Shown piece by piece: positions 14,708 through 23,734 of a stretch of DNA of 34,263 bases (positions within the stretch are counted from its first letter, which is position 1; the number at the start of each line of letters is the position of its first letter). Location: the NCBI GenBank assembly GCA_009885695.1, contig VFKE01000018.1, forward strand, positions 1 to 34,263, written 5' to 3'. The DNA comes from Verrucomicrobiota bacterium (lineage in GTDB: Bacteria; Verrucomicrobiota; Verrucomicrobiia; Verrucomicrobiales; Verrucomicrobiaceae). A program made the position numbers and the translations under genes. The notes below the pieces were generated by a model. It made no database searches, was not told where the DNA came from, and saw only the letters and a list, made by a program, of their open reading frames with translations.

Positions 14708-15841
14708 TCAATCTCCGACGCGACCCGAGGCCGGAGTTTGCAGTTTGAAGAGATAATTGACGGAAGCTTCAGGTGGAAGCCTGGCACCCCGGGGCAGCGC
14801 GCATCGTGGGTTGGTGAAAAAATAAAGTTTCCCGTCCGTTCCAAAGCACAAGCCGTCCGGCCACAAGAACCGGGGGTCGGCAGCCAGCACGCGATACTGG
14901 CGGGTGCCCGCAGCGATGAATCCAATGGCCTTGCCCGGAAGATCAGAAACATAAATGTTGTTTTTCGAATCCAGACTGATGCTGGAACACAGGGGTTTGG
15001 TGGAATACTCCTCCACAAGACCGGCCAGTTTGTCGGGCGGAAGCGCAATGTTGCGAAGGTGCTCGGCCTTGACGCGATAAAGCTTTAATGACCTCATCGG
15101 ACCAAAATAAAGCCATTCTCCACGTCGGTCGAGCGCGACTGGGCGGACGCCGCCGTCTGGATCAGCTGGTGTGCCGTCAAGTCGCCGGGTCTGGATTTTC
15201 TTTCCATCAATTAACAAATCAAGTCCGGTTACGGGAACAACTGAAGGATGCCCTTGAAGCACGCGTCTCCCCAGTCCAGTTGCCAGATCGATGATGACCA
15301 GCGCTGCGTCTGCGCCACTGTCGGAGTCCGCCACCACCAGGAACTGATGGTCCACGTCAATGGCGATGTCATTGAGATTGGAGCCGGGAAGCAATGCCGG
15401 CGATGACAAGTTCAACACGCGATGGAGTCGCTTGTGCTCCGCATCCCAGGCGATGATTTTTGGCGGCACCTCACTGCGCCGTCCGCAGTCGAGCATCCAG
15501 ACGATGCCATTCTTATCCAAGGCCATGCCGCGCACAGCATCCAGAGTGAGAGGCTCGTCCGGAGCAGCCTGGCTCACCCGGGTGTTGGGAAATGGCATTG
15601 TTTCGCCTGACTTCGTGAGTGAAACGACCCGGTTCTGTGGCTTCTCTTCGTAGCTGACGCTGATGAGGAACCCACCACCGGGTGCCATGGTCATGCCGGA
15701 CGGTGCGAGCGGAAGTTGAAACACGACCTCCGGCTGAGGCTCCAAATCGCGCGAGCCTGCCCGGGTGAGGCCCAATCCAAAAAGCAGCGCAACAACCAGG
15801 ATCCGGCCGTTATAAGTTCGCGATGGCCCGTATCCTGGCAT
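14708..15841 (-). CDS. Yellow/major royal jelly protein-like exported beta-propeller
   Basis: From the ATG at 15841 the protein has 377 residues with an N-terminal signal peptide (hydrophobic core ILVVALLFGLGLTRAG). The mature part shows MRJP/Yellow landmarks in order: AVRGMALDKNGIVWMLDCG, LNDIAIDVDHQFLVVADSD, VRPVALDRRGEWLYFGPM and CSSISLDSKNNIYVSDL, each a blade of a six-bladed propeller. Bacterial members are mostly uncharacterised; insect Yellow proteins bind amines or act in melanin formation, which should not be transferred. The start lies only 7 bases after the pseudopilin stop, so it is the last gene of the secretion operon and could be its cargo (inference). Confidence 0.82.
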   Translation of the reverse strand: MPGYGPSRTYNGRILVVALLFGLGLTRAGSRDLEPQPEVVFQLPLAPSGMTMAPGGGFLISVSYEEKPQNRVVSLTKSGETMPFPNTRVSQAAPDEPLTLDAVRGMALDKNGIVWMLDCGRRSEVPPKIIAWDAEHKRLHRVLNLSSPALLPGSNLNDIAIDVDHQFLVVADSDSGADAALVIIDLATGLGRRVLQGHPSVVPVTGLDLLIDGKKIQTRRLDGTPADPDGGVRPVALDRRGEWLYFGPMRSLKLYRVKAEHLRNIALPPDKLAGLVEEYSTKPLCSSISLDSKNNIYVSDLPGKAIGFIAAGTRQYRVLAADPRFLWPDGLCFGTDGKLYFFTNPRCALPRGARLPPEASVNYLFKLQTPASGRVGD

Positions 15842-15848
15842 GCAACGA

Positions 15849-16484
15849 TTACCAATTCTTGATCCACACAGCGGTGGCCTTCTCATCCTTCTTGGTGGCA
15901 AGGGAGCGGTCGGCAGATTCCTTCTGGGCATAGGACCAAATATCGAACGTGGTGTTCACAGCATCGGCAGCCCCGCCTTTTTCATACTGAAAGGGACGAC
16001 CGAAACCATCGATGATCATGTAGCCGTCCCCTGATTTTAACACCATCGCCTTGGGCAAATCGCCCTTGATGGAATTGGCGCTTTCATCAGTTTCATCAGT
16101 AGCAACCTTAATCTTTCCATCCGAAGCAGTGGCGGTCACTCCGCTGGCGAGTTTGATTTCGTTGTTCCCATCGCCGGTGATGGCCTGATAGAGCATCAAT
16201 GTCCCGCCGATGCTCCATGATGCCGCACTGCCACTGCCCATTTTCGTGGGGTTGGCCGGTTCCGGATACTCGCCAAATTTCGCCTTATATTGCTCGAGGG
16301 CAATGACGATGGCGGAGAGTGCGGCAGTGGTGCGATTCCGCGAGGAGACCTGCTGGGCGTAGGTGAATATCCCCATGGTTAGCGCGGCAAGAATGGCGAT
16401 GATGGTGATGACGACCAAAAGTTCAACCAACGTGAAGCCGCGAGAGTGCAGCTTCCACTTTTGAGAATGGTGGCGGGTTATCAT
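15849..16484 (-). CDS. Type II secretion/type IV pseudopilin (GspG-like)
   Basis: This 211-residue protein has a type IV pilin leader of 16 residues ending in Gly16, then FTLVELLVVITIIAILAAL; Glu21 is the invariant Glu5 of mature pilins. A prepilin peptidase would cut before Phe17 and methylate it. The helix continues to about residue 70, and the head domain ends with DGFGRPFQYEKGG, resembling the GspG core (D-x-W/F-G-x-P-x-x-Y). It would form the periplasmic pseudopilus driven by the ATPases encoded upstream. The head insert (residues about 85-150) is larger than in typical GspG. Confidence 0.9.
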   Translation of the reverse strand: MITRHHSQKWKLHSRGFTLVELLVVITIIAILAALTMGIFTYAQQVSSRNRTTAALSAIVIALEQYKAKFGEYPEPANPTKMGSGSAASWSIGGTLMLYQAITGDGNNEIKLASGVTATASDGKIKVATDETDESANSIKGDLPKAMVLKSGDGYMIIDGFGRPFQYEKGGAADAVNTTFDIWSYAQKESADRSLATKKDEKATAVWIKNW

Positions 16485-16524
16485 GAAGGTCGGGAGAATG
16501 GCGATTGAGGATAAAGCGCCTGGT

Positions 16525-17805
16525 TTATGACTTCTCGTTGATACCCTCGATGATCTTGATCAACGGCATGAACAGCGCGAGCACAATGACACCCACCACG
16601 ACAGCGAGAACGACAATCATGAGCGGCTCCAGCATGGAGGTGAGTGTGGTGACGGAGTTGTCAACTTCGTCCTCGTAGACGTCGGCGACTTTGAGCAGCA
16701 TCTCGGCAAGCTGGCCGGTTTCTTCGCCGACATCCACCATGCTGATGACCATGGGCGGGAAGACCTTGCTGGATTCCAGTGGTGACACCATGCTCTCCCC
16801 TTCTTTCACGGCGTCATGCACTTTATCGATGGCATTGGAGATGATGACATTGCCGGCAGTTTCACGCGTGATGTTGAGTGCCTGAAGGATGGGAACGCCA
16901 CTGGTCACGAGCGTGCCAAGAGTGCGCGCGAAACGTGAGATGGCGCTCTTGCGCTGCACATCGCCAAAAAGCGGCAGCTTCAATTTGACGGAATCAATCA
17001 TGCGACGGCCTCCGACGCTGGCCTTGACTAACTGCCACAGAACGATGAACACCGCGAAGATGGCCAGGATGCTGAGGACGTTGCCTTGAACCCAGCGGCT
17101 GAAGCCGATGACCAATTTGGTGAGGTCCGGCAGCTCATTACGGGAGCCAAGCATGTCCTCGAAGATTTTCTCGAACTTCGGCACGATCACGGTCATCAGG
17201 AAAATCATGATGCCAACGGCGATGACCATGACGATCATGGGATAAGCCATCGCGGCGACAATCTTGTTTTTCAACTTTTGGGCCTTTTCCTGGTATTCGG
17301 CCAGACGGTTGAGCACGAGTTCGAGCACCCCACCCAGCTCACCGGCCTTCACCATGTTGACATAGAGTTTGTTGAAGATTTTTGGGAACTGCTGAAGGCT
17401 TTCGGAGAACGTGCTCCCGGTCTGCACGGACTCGGCCAGTGTGATAATTGTTTTCTTCATCACTAGATCGGATTCCTGACGGCCAAGCACAGTGAGTCCG
17501 CGCAACAGGGGCAGCCCAGAGTCGATCAGGGTGGCGAGTTGGCGGGTGAAAATCATCAACACTTTGCTCTTCACCTTGGCCCCGCCGGACGCACGGCCAC
17601 CGCCCTTGGCCTTGCCTCTCCCCATGCTGCTTCGAACCACCCGCTTTATTTTCGAGGTGTCTCCTCTGCCCTCCTCAACCACTTGGGTGGGGTAGAGTTG
17701 ACTGCGGCGCAATTGCGCGATGGCATCAGCTTCGCCCGGCGCATCAACGACGCCGGCTGTTTCCTGACCGTTTTGGTCCAAGGCGGTGTAATGAAATTTT
17801 GGCAT
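16525..17805 (-). CDS. gspF: Type II secretion/type IV pilus inner-membrane platform protein GspF/PilC
   Basis: The 426-residue length and domain order fit GspF/PilC: a short N-terminal domain (MPKFHYTALDQNGQETAG), two cytoplasmic T2SSF four-helix domains and three membrane spans at about residues 185-212, 245-268 and 395-418. Family motifs include FTRQLATLIDSGLPLLRGL (86-104) and SRFARTLGTLVTSGVPILQAL in the second repeat. It anchors the ATPase and pulls on pseudopilin. A Gly/Lys-rich linker (RGKAKGGGRASGGAKVKSK) precedes the first domain and is longer than usual. It lies between the ATPase and pseudopilin genes on one strand. Confidence 0.95.
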   Translation of the reverse strand: MPKFHYTALDQNGQETAGVVDAPGEADAIAQLRRSQLYPTQVVEEGRGDTSKIKRVVRSSMGRGKAKGGGRASGGAKVKSKVLMIFTRQLATLIDSGLPLLRGLTVLGRQESDLVMKKTIITLAESVQTGSTFSESLQQFPKIFNKLYVNMVKAGELGGVLELVLNRLAEYQEKAQKLKNKIVAAMAYPMIVMVIAVGIMIFLMTVIVPKFEKIFEDMLGSRNELPDLTKLVIGFSRWVQGNVLSILAIFAVFIVLWQLVKASVGGRRMIDSVKLKLPLFGDVQRKSAISRFARTLGTLVTSGVPILQALNITRETAGNVIISNAIDKVHDAVKEGESMVSPLESSKVFPPMVISMVDVGEETGQLAEMLLKVADVYEDEVDNSVTTLTSMLEPLMIVVLAVVVGVIVLALFMPLIKIIEGINEKS

Positions 17806-17922
17806 GGCGCTGGGTCGTGATGAATATAGGAATTTGGTGGCTCAGACAAAGCTTACCGTTTTTGCCGCAAGATTGTCCACAGAGAAGATGAGTGGTTTTT
17901 TCATCGGAGAATGACGCGCAGG

Positions 17923-19596
17923 TCAGGTGTATTTCAAAACCTCTTCAATCGTGGTGTCTCCTTCGAAAATGTTACGCAGCCCGTCATCACGCAGGGTTAT
18001 CATGCCCAGCTCAATCCCCTTCTGCCGGACCACCAGCGTGGGTGCCTTGCGGGTGATAAGCTCCCGGATGGGGTCGGTGATGTCAAGCAGTTCATAAATG
18101 CCCCGCCGTCCCTTGTAGCCGGAGTTCGAGCAGCTGGCACAGCCGGTGCCCGTGTAAAATTTCTTTTTCCCGATGTCGCTGGGCATCAGTCCAAGCTGGC
18201 TCAGCACCACAGGACTCGGATCATAGGGTGTGCGGCATTCCTTGCAGATCGTGCGCAACAGTCGCTGGGCGAGCACACCTTCAAGTGTAGCGGCAACCAA
18301 AAATGGCTCGACGCCCATGTCGATCAACCGTGTGACCGCACCAGCAGCGTCATTCGTGTGCAGCGTGCTCAATACCAGATGCCCCGTCAGCGAGGCCTGG
18401 ATCGCGATCTGCGCCGTCTCTTTGTCACGCATCTCGCCCACCATGATGCGATCGGGATCCTGACGCAGGAATGCCCGTAACGCACGGGCGAAAGTAAGTC
18501 CGACCGCCTCATTCACGGGCACCTGCATGATACCATCGATCTCATACTCGACAGGATCCTCAGCAGTGAGCAGTTTGGAATCGATGGTGTTAATCTCCTT
18601 GAGCGCCGCATAGAGCGTCGTCGTCTTACCCGCCCCGGTGGGGCCGGTCACAATAAAAATACCATTCGGTTTGTGAATCGTTTCCTGGACATAGTCGAAA
18701 AGGTACTTCGGCAGGCCCAAGCCGCTCAGCGAGAGGTTGACCGAGGAACGGTCGAGCACGCGCAGCACCACGCTTTCGCCGTATTGCGTCGGCAATGAGG
18801 ATACGCGCATGTCCACCGGGCGATTGTCCACCACGGTCATGATGCGCCCGTCTTGCGGGAGGCGGCGTTCCGCGATGTTCATGTTCGCCATCACCTTCAC
18901 GCGGGAGATCACCGAGTTCGAAAGATGCACCGGTGGCGGTGCCATCTCATAAAGCGAGCCGTCCACGCGATAGCGAATTTTGAACTCGTGCTCGAAAGGC
19001 TCAAAGTGAATATCACTGGCCTTCTCCTTGATGGCCTGCCTCAGAACGATGTCCACAAACCGCACAATCGGTGCGCTGTTCGCCTCAATTTCCAGCCCCT
19101 TTGCGTCTCCGGCACCTTTGCTGGACGCACCCAGCTGATTGAGGATGTCTTCGATGCTCTCGATGCCGGTGCCGTAATGCTGGTCGAGAAGCGCCTGCAC
19201 CTGCTCCTCGCGGGCCACCACAGGTATGATGCTCATCCCCAGACCGAATCGCAGATCCTCCACCGCTTGGGGATTGAGGGGATCCATCAAAGCGACATGA
19301 AGCCCCTCCGGCGTGATCTGCACGGGAAAGGCGCCATACAGGCGCGCCATGCCCGCCGGAATTTGCAGCAGCAATCCCGGAGCCGGCTCGAATACGGATA
19401 GATCAAAATATTCCGCTCCAATTTCGTCCGCCACCGCACCCCAAAACTCGTCCTGTCCCCGGAACAGGCCATACTCCACCACTATCTCCTGGATATTCTT
19501 GCCCGTCGTCTGCGCGTCGTGCATGATGTCCTCAGCCTGGCTGCTGTTAACGAGGCTGCGGTGCTTGAGCATGTCCACTACGGTCTGTGCTTGCAT
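17923..19596 (-). CDS. GspE/PilB-type secretion ATPase (first)
   Basis: The 557-residue protein has an N-terminal GspE_N (MshEN) domain to about residue 140, then the ATPase. Motifs: Walker A GPTGAGKT (318-325), Asp box AEDPVEYE (345-352), Walker B IMVGEMRD (384-391), His box LSTLHTND (409-416). The zinc-binding tetracysteine loop is CKEC/CASC (451-454 and 486-489). It would power pseudopilus or pilus assembly on the cytoplasmic face together with GspF. A second, clearly different copy lies directly upstream on the same strand, so two assembly ATPases share the operon. Confidence 0.95.
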   Translation of the reverse strand: MQAQTVVDMLKHRSLVNSSQAEDIMHDAQTTGKNIQEIVVEYGLFRGQDEFWGAVADEIGAEYFDLSVFEPAPGLLLQIPAGMARLYGAFPVQITPEGLHVALMDPLNPQAVEDLRFGLGMSIIPVVAREEQVQALLDQHYGTGIESIEDILNQLGASSKGAGDAKGLEIEANSAPIVRFVDIVLRQAIKEKASDIHFEPFEHEFKIRYRVDGSLYEMAPPPVHLSNSVISRVKVMANMNIAERRLPQDGRIMTVVDNRPVDMRVSSLPTQYGESVVLRVLDRSSVNLSLSGLGLPKYLFDYVQETIHKPNGIFIVTGPTGAGKTTTLYAALKEINTIDSKLLTAEDPVEYEIDGIMQVPVNEAVGLTFARALRAFLRQDPDRIMVGEMRDKETAQIAIQASLTGHLVLSTLHTNDAAGAVTRLIDMGVEPFLVAATLEGVLAQRLLRTICKECRTPYDPSPVVLSQLGLMPSDIGKKKFYTGTGCASCSNSGYKGRRGIYELLDITDPIRELITRKAPTLVVRQKGIELGMITLRDDGLRNIFEGDTTIEEVLKYT

Positions 19597-19634
19597 GAGA
19601 ATTCGATAAAAATATTTGAATTAATAATCCCGAG

Positions 19635-21293
19635 TCAGTTGGCGTCGGACATGGTGGCCTCGATGACCTCTTCCGCAGTAGTCATGCCCGCGAGCACCTT
19701 GCGGATTCCATCCTCACGCATGGTTCGCATTCCCAGTTCACGGGCCCGTTTGCGCAAGGCGCTTCCTGAAAGTTGCTCGTTGATCATGCCGCGCACCTCG
19801 TCGTCAATCTTGAAAATCTCCACTAGGCTCATGCGGCCACGGTAACCTGAGTGACGGCATTTTGGACAACCCTTCGGCACTTTAATGGTTGCCGAATAAA
19901 GGGTGGAAGGATCCAGGTTCAGCGAACGAGACTCCTTCTCGGATTGCTGTCCGTCCTGTTTGCATTCGCCGCAAAGCTTGCGCACAAGTCGCTGCGCCTG
20001 GATCGCGCGGATCGACGACGCGATGAGGAATGGCTTGATGCCAATGTCAACCAGACGAGAGACGGCGCTGGGGGCATCATTGGTGTGCAAGGTGCTGAAG
20101 ACAAGGTGACCCGTGAGTGAGGCGTTGATGGCAATGCTTGCCGTTTCCATGTCGCGGATTTCCCCGATCATGATGATGTTGGGCGCCTGGCGCAGCATGG
20201 CACGCAGCGCGGCCGCAAACGTCATGCCAATGTCCTCCTTGACCATCACCTGGTTGATGCCGGGAAGCTCGTATTCAACGGGATCTTCCACAGTGATGAT
20301 CTTGCGGTCGGGACGGTTGATGTAATTGAGACAGGCATAGAGCGTCGTAGTCTTGCCGGAACCGGTCGGACCAGTGACCAGAATGATGCCGTCAGGCAGC
20401 GTAATGAGCTTCTCGAACACCTCTTGGTCGTCGGAAAGAAAACCCAAATCACTCAAGCCGAGCCGTAACGACGACTTGTCCAATATGCGCATGACCACGC
20501 TTTCTCCGTGCGTGGTGGGCACAATGCTGACGCGCAAATCGATATCCTTGTCCAAAGTCTTCATCTGAATGCGGCCGTCCTGCGGCACCCGCTTCTCATC
20601 GATGCTCATCGATCCCGTCATAATCTTGATGCGCGCAATGATAGAGGTATGAAGCTTTTTCGGGTGATGCTCCACATCGTGCATCACACCGTCAATGCGA
20701 TAGCGGACGCGAAGTTCGCGCTCCATGGGCTCGATGTGGATGTCACTGGCCCGGTTCTTCACACCCTCCGTAAGCGTGTTATGCACCAGACGAATAATCG
20801 GCGCGTCACTGTCAGTGGTGGTGCCGACCACACCCTTGATGAATGTATCCGCCATCTCTTCGGCATTCCCATAAATCGCGGTGATAATCGAGCGCACCGC
20901 CCCTGGAGTGCTGCAAAGGATGTCAATGTCCGGCCCAATGACGTGCGGCAGAGCGTCGAGCGTTTCAAAATTGTTCGGATCGGTAATCGCCACCTGAAGC
21001 CGGCCATGTTCGTATCCCAGCGGAACAGCTTGAAAGCGACGGGCCACATCCTCGGGCACAACCACCTTGAATTCCGGTGACGGTGTGAAGCCCGTCAGGT
21101 CCACGAACTCCATGCCGAAACTCACCGCCATGGTGCGCGCCACATCCTCCTCGTTGACAACGCCTGACTTGATAAGCCCCTCGACCATCGTCTCGTTAGG
21201 CTTCTTGGTCACCTTCGCATGATTGAGGTCCTTCTCCGTGACAAGACCCGCCTCGGTCAAAAGCTGGATCAAATAATCTTCGTGTGAATACAT
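19635..21293 (-). CDS. GspE/PilB-type secretion ATPase (second)
   Basis: The start MYSHEDYLIQLL at 21293 is preferred; an in-frame start at 21371 would add an arginine-rich leader not seen in the family. The 552-residue protein has a GspE_N domain, then Walker A GPTGSGKT (308-315), VEDPVEYE, Walker B IMIGEIRD (374-381), the His box STLHTND and zinc cysteines CGEC/CPKC (441-444, 476-479). The cysteine loop is longer (EKESRSLNLDPS insert) than in the paralogue at 17923-19596. Both copies keep every catalytic motif, so neither looks like a decayed duplicate, and sequence divergence shows an old duplication. No pilT-type retraction ATPase is present here. Confidence 0.95.
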   Translation of the reverse strand: MYSHEDYLIQLLTEAGLVTEKDLNHAKVTKKPNETMVEGLIKSGVVNEEDVARTMAVSFGMEFVDLTGFTPSPEFKVVVPEDVARRFQAVPLGYEHGRLQVAITDPNNFETLDALPHVIGPDIDILCSTPGAVRSIITAIYGNAEEMADTFIKGVVGTTTDSDAPIIRLVHNTLTEGVKNRASDIHIEPMERELRVRYRIDGVMHDVEHHPKKLHTSIIARIKIMTGSMSIDEKRVPQDGRIQMKTLDKDIDLRVSIVPTTHGESVVMRILDKSSLRLGLSDLGFLSDDQEVFEKLITLPDGIILVTGPTGSGKTTTLYACLNYINRPDRKIITVEDPVEYELPGINQVMVKEDIGMTFAAALRAMLRQAPNIIMIGEIRDMETASIAINASLTGHLVFSTLHTNDAPSAVSRLVDIGIKPFLIASSIRAIQAQRLVRKLCGECKQDGQQSEKESRSLNLDPSTLYSATIKVPKGCPKCRHSGYRGRMSLVEIFKIDDEVRGMINEQLSGSALRKRARELGMRTMREDGIRKVLAGMTTAEEVIEATMSDAN

Positions 21294-21463
21294 GAATTTA
21301 CGGAAAAATCTGCGTGTGGGAAATAATCGGAAATCCCCTGTCGAGCTTGGCAGATTAACAAAGGCGTGCAAACCCTGTCAACTCTGCGAGAGAAATATGG
21401 TTAAATTGTAAATTATAGCTTGCGACCCGCACGTTCCCTGTCAGCGCATCCGCCACGCCCATC

Positions 21464-22501
21464 ATGAACCCGCTCTCTATCCTCACCGTTGTCGCAGTCC
21501 TCATCTTATCGATTCCCCAAGCCCGCGCCCACGAAGCTGCGCAGCAGATGGCCGATGTCGCCAACGCCTACATCAGCACACTCTCCGCTGATCAGAAGTC
21601 TAAAACCATGTTTGATTTCTCTGACGATGAACGCGAAAACTGGCACTTCATCCCCCGCGAGCGCAAAGGACTCGCCCTGCGGGAGATGACCCCGGAACAG
21701 AGGTTGCTCGGCCACGCCCTGCTCAATACCGGACTGGGCAACCGCGGCCAACTCATGGCCTCGACCATCATGAGCCTGGAGGAAGTCCTCTACCAGATCG
21801 AGGGCGACGCCGATCCATCCAGGCGTGAAGTCACTCGCGAGAGGCGAAATCCGGAAAAATACTACATCAGCATTTTCGGCAACCCAGCCATGAATGGTGC
21901 CTGGGGCTGGCGCGTTGAAGGCCATCACCTCTCCCTGAATTTCACCATCAAGGACGGCACATTGCTCCGTGCCACACCCAGCTTTTTCGGCTCGAACCCC
22001 GGCGAAGTCCGCGCCGGTCAGCGCACCGGCACACGAATCCTTGCCATTGAAGAAGATCTCGGACGCGCTTTCGCCAAATCACTCTCTGCCGACCAGTGGA
22101 AAAAAGCGCTTGTCGATATCACCGCACCCAAGGAGATGATCACCGAGGCGAAGCATCACATTGATCCTCTCAGCCCCACTGGAATAAGCGAGACCGATTT
22201 GAAACCGGAGCAAAAAAACGCCTTGCGCCAGATCATCCACGAATACCTCTTCCGTGTGCGCCCCGAGATCGCAGAAGAACGCTGGCAGCAAGTTGAATCA
22301 GGTGGCCCTGTCAACTTTGCCTGGGCGGGCGATCTCGAGAAAGGCAGGCCTCATTACTACCGCGTGCAGGGCGCATCCTTCCTCCTCGAATACGACAACA
22401 CCCAGAATGACGCCAACCACATCCACACCGTCTGGCGCGATTTTGCAGGTGACTTCGGCAGCGACATTCTCGGTGCCCACGTAAAAGCTGATCACAACTA
22501 A
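21464..22501 (+). CDS. Exported DUF3500-family protein
   Basis: The 345-residue protein begins with a signal peptide (ILTVVAVLILSIPQARA, cut before His23). The mature part contains FDFSDDERENWHFIPRERKGLALREM (about 50-75), WGWRVEGHHLSLNFTI (about 145-160) and a C-terminal YDNTQNDANHIHTVWRDFAGDFG. These are the hallmarks of DUF3500, a secreted family of unknown function; the conserved His/Trp/Asp clusters suggest a binding or catalytic pocket. It diverges from the secretion operon with a 170-bp spacer and converges on the next gene with 12 bases between stops. Confidence 0.88.
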   Translation: MNPLSILTVVAVLILSIPQARAHEAAQQMADVANAYISTLSADQKSKTMFDFSDDERENWHFIPRERKGLALREMTPEQRLLGHALLNTGLGNRGQLMASTIMSLEEVLYQIEGDADPSRREVTRERRNPEKYYISIFGNPAMNGAWGWRVEGHHLSLNFTIKDGTLLRATPSFFGSNPGEVRAGQRTGTRILAIEEDLGRAFAKSLSADQWKKALVDITAPKEMITEAKHHIDPLSPTGISETDLKPEQKNALRQIIHEYLFRVRPEIAEERWQQVESGGPVNFAWAGDLEKGRPHYYRVQGASFLLEYDNTQNDANHIHTVWRDFAGDFGSDILGAHVKADHN

Positions 22502-22513
22502 GCCCCCTTCCAG

Positions 22514-23191
22514 TCACTTTCCACGGAGTTGCTTCATATACTCCGCTCCCGGTTCCGGCATGAGCTTGAGCTTGTCCTCGGCGCCACCCATAAAACCCTG
22601 GAACAATTGCTCCAGCCTGTCCACCGGCAGATCAAAGAACCAGGCTGCCGCAGCGCTTCCTGGATTACCATGCCACTCGAGCGTAAACGTGAATAATCGC
22701 TGGCGGCGGCGCGTGGTCTGCCCCTTGGCCGTGAGCATGCCGTCACTCTTGCGCGTGTGCAGCGTTTCGAAATCGCGGGATTTTTCGTTTGGTTTCGGAT
22801 TCACTTCATAGGGCAGTGGATCATAGGGCTTCCAGGCTGGTGAATTCTCCGCCTCCATCAATCCGAGACGAATATCATTCGCATCAAAATTCTGCGCGGT
22901 GCTGAAGTCATGCTGTTTCAGTACGCAGATGACTTTCATTTTGTCACTGTTCTGCGGGTCCGCGTTGTCGGCACGGTAACCCACGACGTATTCCCACGCA
23001 CCCACATGAAACTGCTCAGTCTTATCCTCGTCCCCCAGGCGCGGTGCAAACAAAGGGCTGCCGAACTGCGCAACGATCTGTGTCCGGGAACTTCCCAAAA
23101 GGTCCTGCGCCATGGCAGCATCAACACAAGACAGACCCCATAACACCATGAATCGAAACATGACCAGCAGTGATGGAAAATTGTTTGTCAT
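22514..23191 (-). CDS. Exported protein of unknown function
   Basis: Up to 225 residues; Met11 (23161) is an alternative start. Either start gives a signal peptide (FMVLWGLSCVDAAMA, cut before Gln). The mature region opens with DLLGSSRTQIVAQFGSP, a helix-turn reminiscent of SmpA/BamE-like small modules (a residue pattern of R-x-x-V-x-x-x-FG-x-P), then a WEYVVGYR strand. That resemblance is a suggestion only; the rest (residues 100-225) has no recognised domain. It is convergent with the DUF3500 gene. Confidence 0.7.
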   Translation of the reverse strand: MTNNFPSLLVMFRFMVLWGLSCVDAAMAQDLLGSSRTQIVAQFGSPLFAPRLGDEDKTEQFHVGAWEYVVGYRADNADPQNSDKMKVICVLKQHDFSTAQNFDANDIRLGLMEAENSPAWKPYDPLPYEVNPKPNEKSRDFETLHTRKSDGMLTAKGQTTRRRQRLFTFTLEWHGNPGSAAAAWFFDLPVDRLEQLFQGFMGGAEDKLKLMPEPGAEYMKQLRGK

Positions 23192-23251
23192 GTTCCGTTA
23201 TACAACCAGTCGCTCGAATAAATGTCAAGCTCGCATGCCCGACACTGTTTC

Positions 23252-23336
23252 TATTAATCCGGCATGTGGATAGCGCACACCGCTCACTGGTTAAAGTCAA
23301 TGCAAACGCATGTCCTATCATGGTGCCGGATTAATA
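23252..23336. repeat. 13-bp inverted repeats 59 bp apart
   Basis: TATTAATCCGGCA (23252-23264) is perfectly inverted at 23324-23336. The enclosed DNA has no gene. The AT-rich ends and spacing would suit a small non-autonomous element or an operator pair; there is no visible target duplication. Confidence 0.6.
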
Positions 23337-23399
23337 ATAACACAATAAATCGTATGCTGCTTATGGCGCTTCAGGTAATTAATGCTACATTCTGCCCCC

Positions 23400-23606
23400 A
23401 TGAAAAACATCCGCTCAATCGCCAGCATCATGATCATCATCGGTTCAGTGCTGGTCCAAATTTCCTACAAACTCCTTTCGGATACAGCTTCTGACAATCA
23501 ATTCCGGCACGGGCTGATTCAAAATCTCCTGCCGGCGATGGCCGGCCTGATTCTCATCCATAATGGCGTCAAGGGACTCCTCCATTCACCTGGTCAGTCC
23601 AATTAA
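23400..23606 (+). CDS. Small two-helix membrane protein
   Basis: From ATG 23400 the product has 68 residues: MKNIRSIASIMIIIGSVLVQISYKLL forms one hydrophobic span, QNLLPAMAGLILIHNGVKGLL a second. An in-frame ATG at 23382 would add six non-hydrophobic residues. No family is recognised. It is independent of its neighbours as far as spacing shows. Confidence 0.55.
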   Translation: MKNIRSIASIMIIIGSVLVQISYKLLSDTASDNQFRHGLIQNLLPAMAGLILIHNGVKGLLHSPGQSN

Positions 23607-23734
23607 GATAATTCAAATCTGATGTCGGCAGCCAGTTATCGCCATGGCCCGATTTTGAAACTAATCTCGCAGACGGACAAACCTTTTTCCTGCGACCCCT
23701 CCAGATTGTGCTACGGCCAGGATCTAATTCATTG

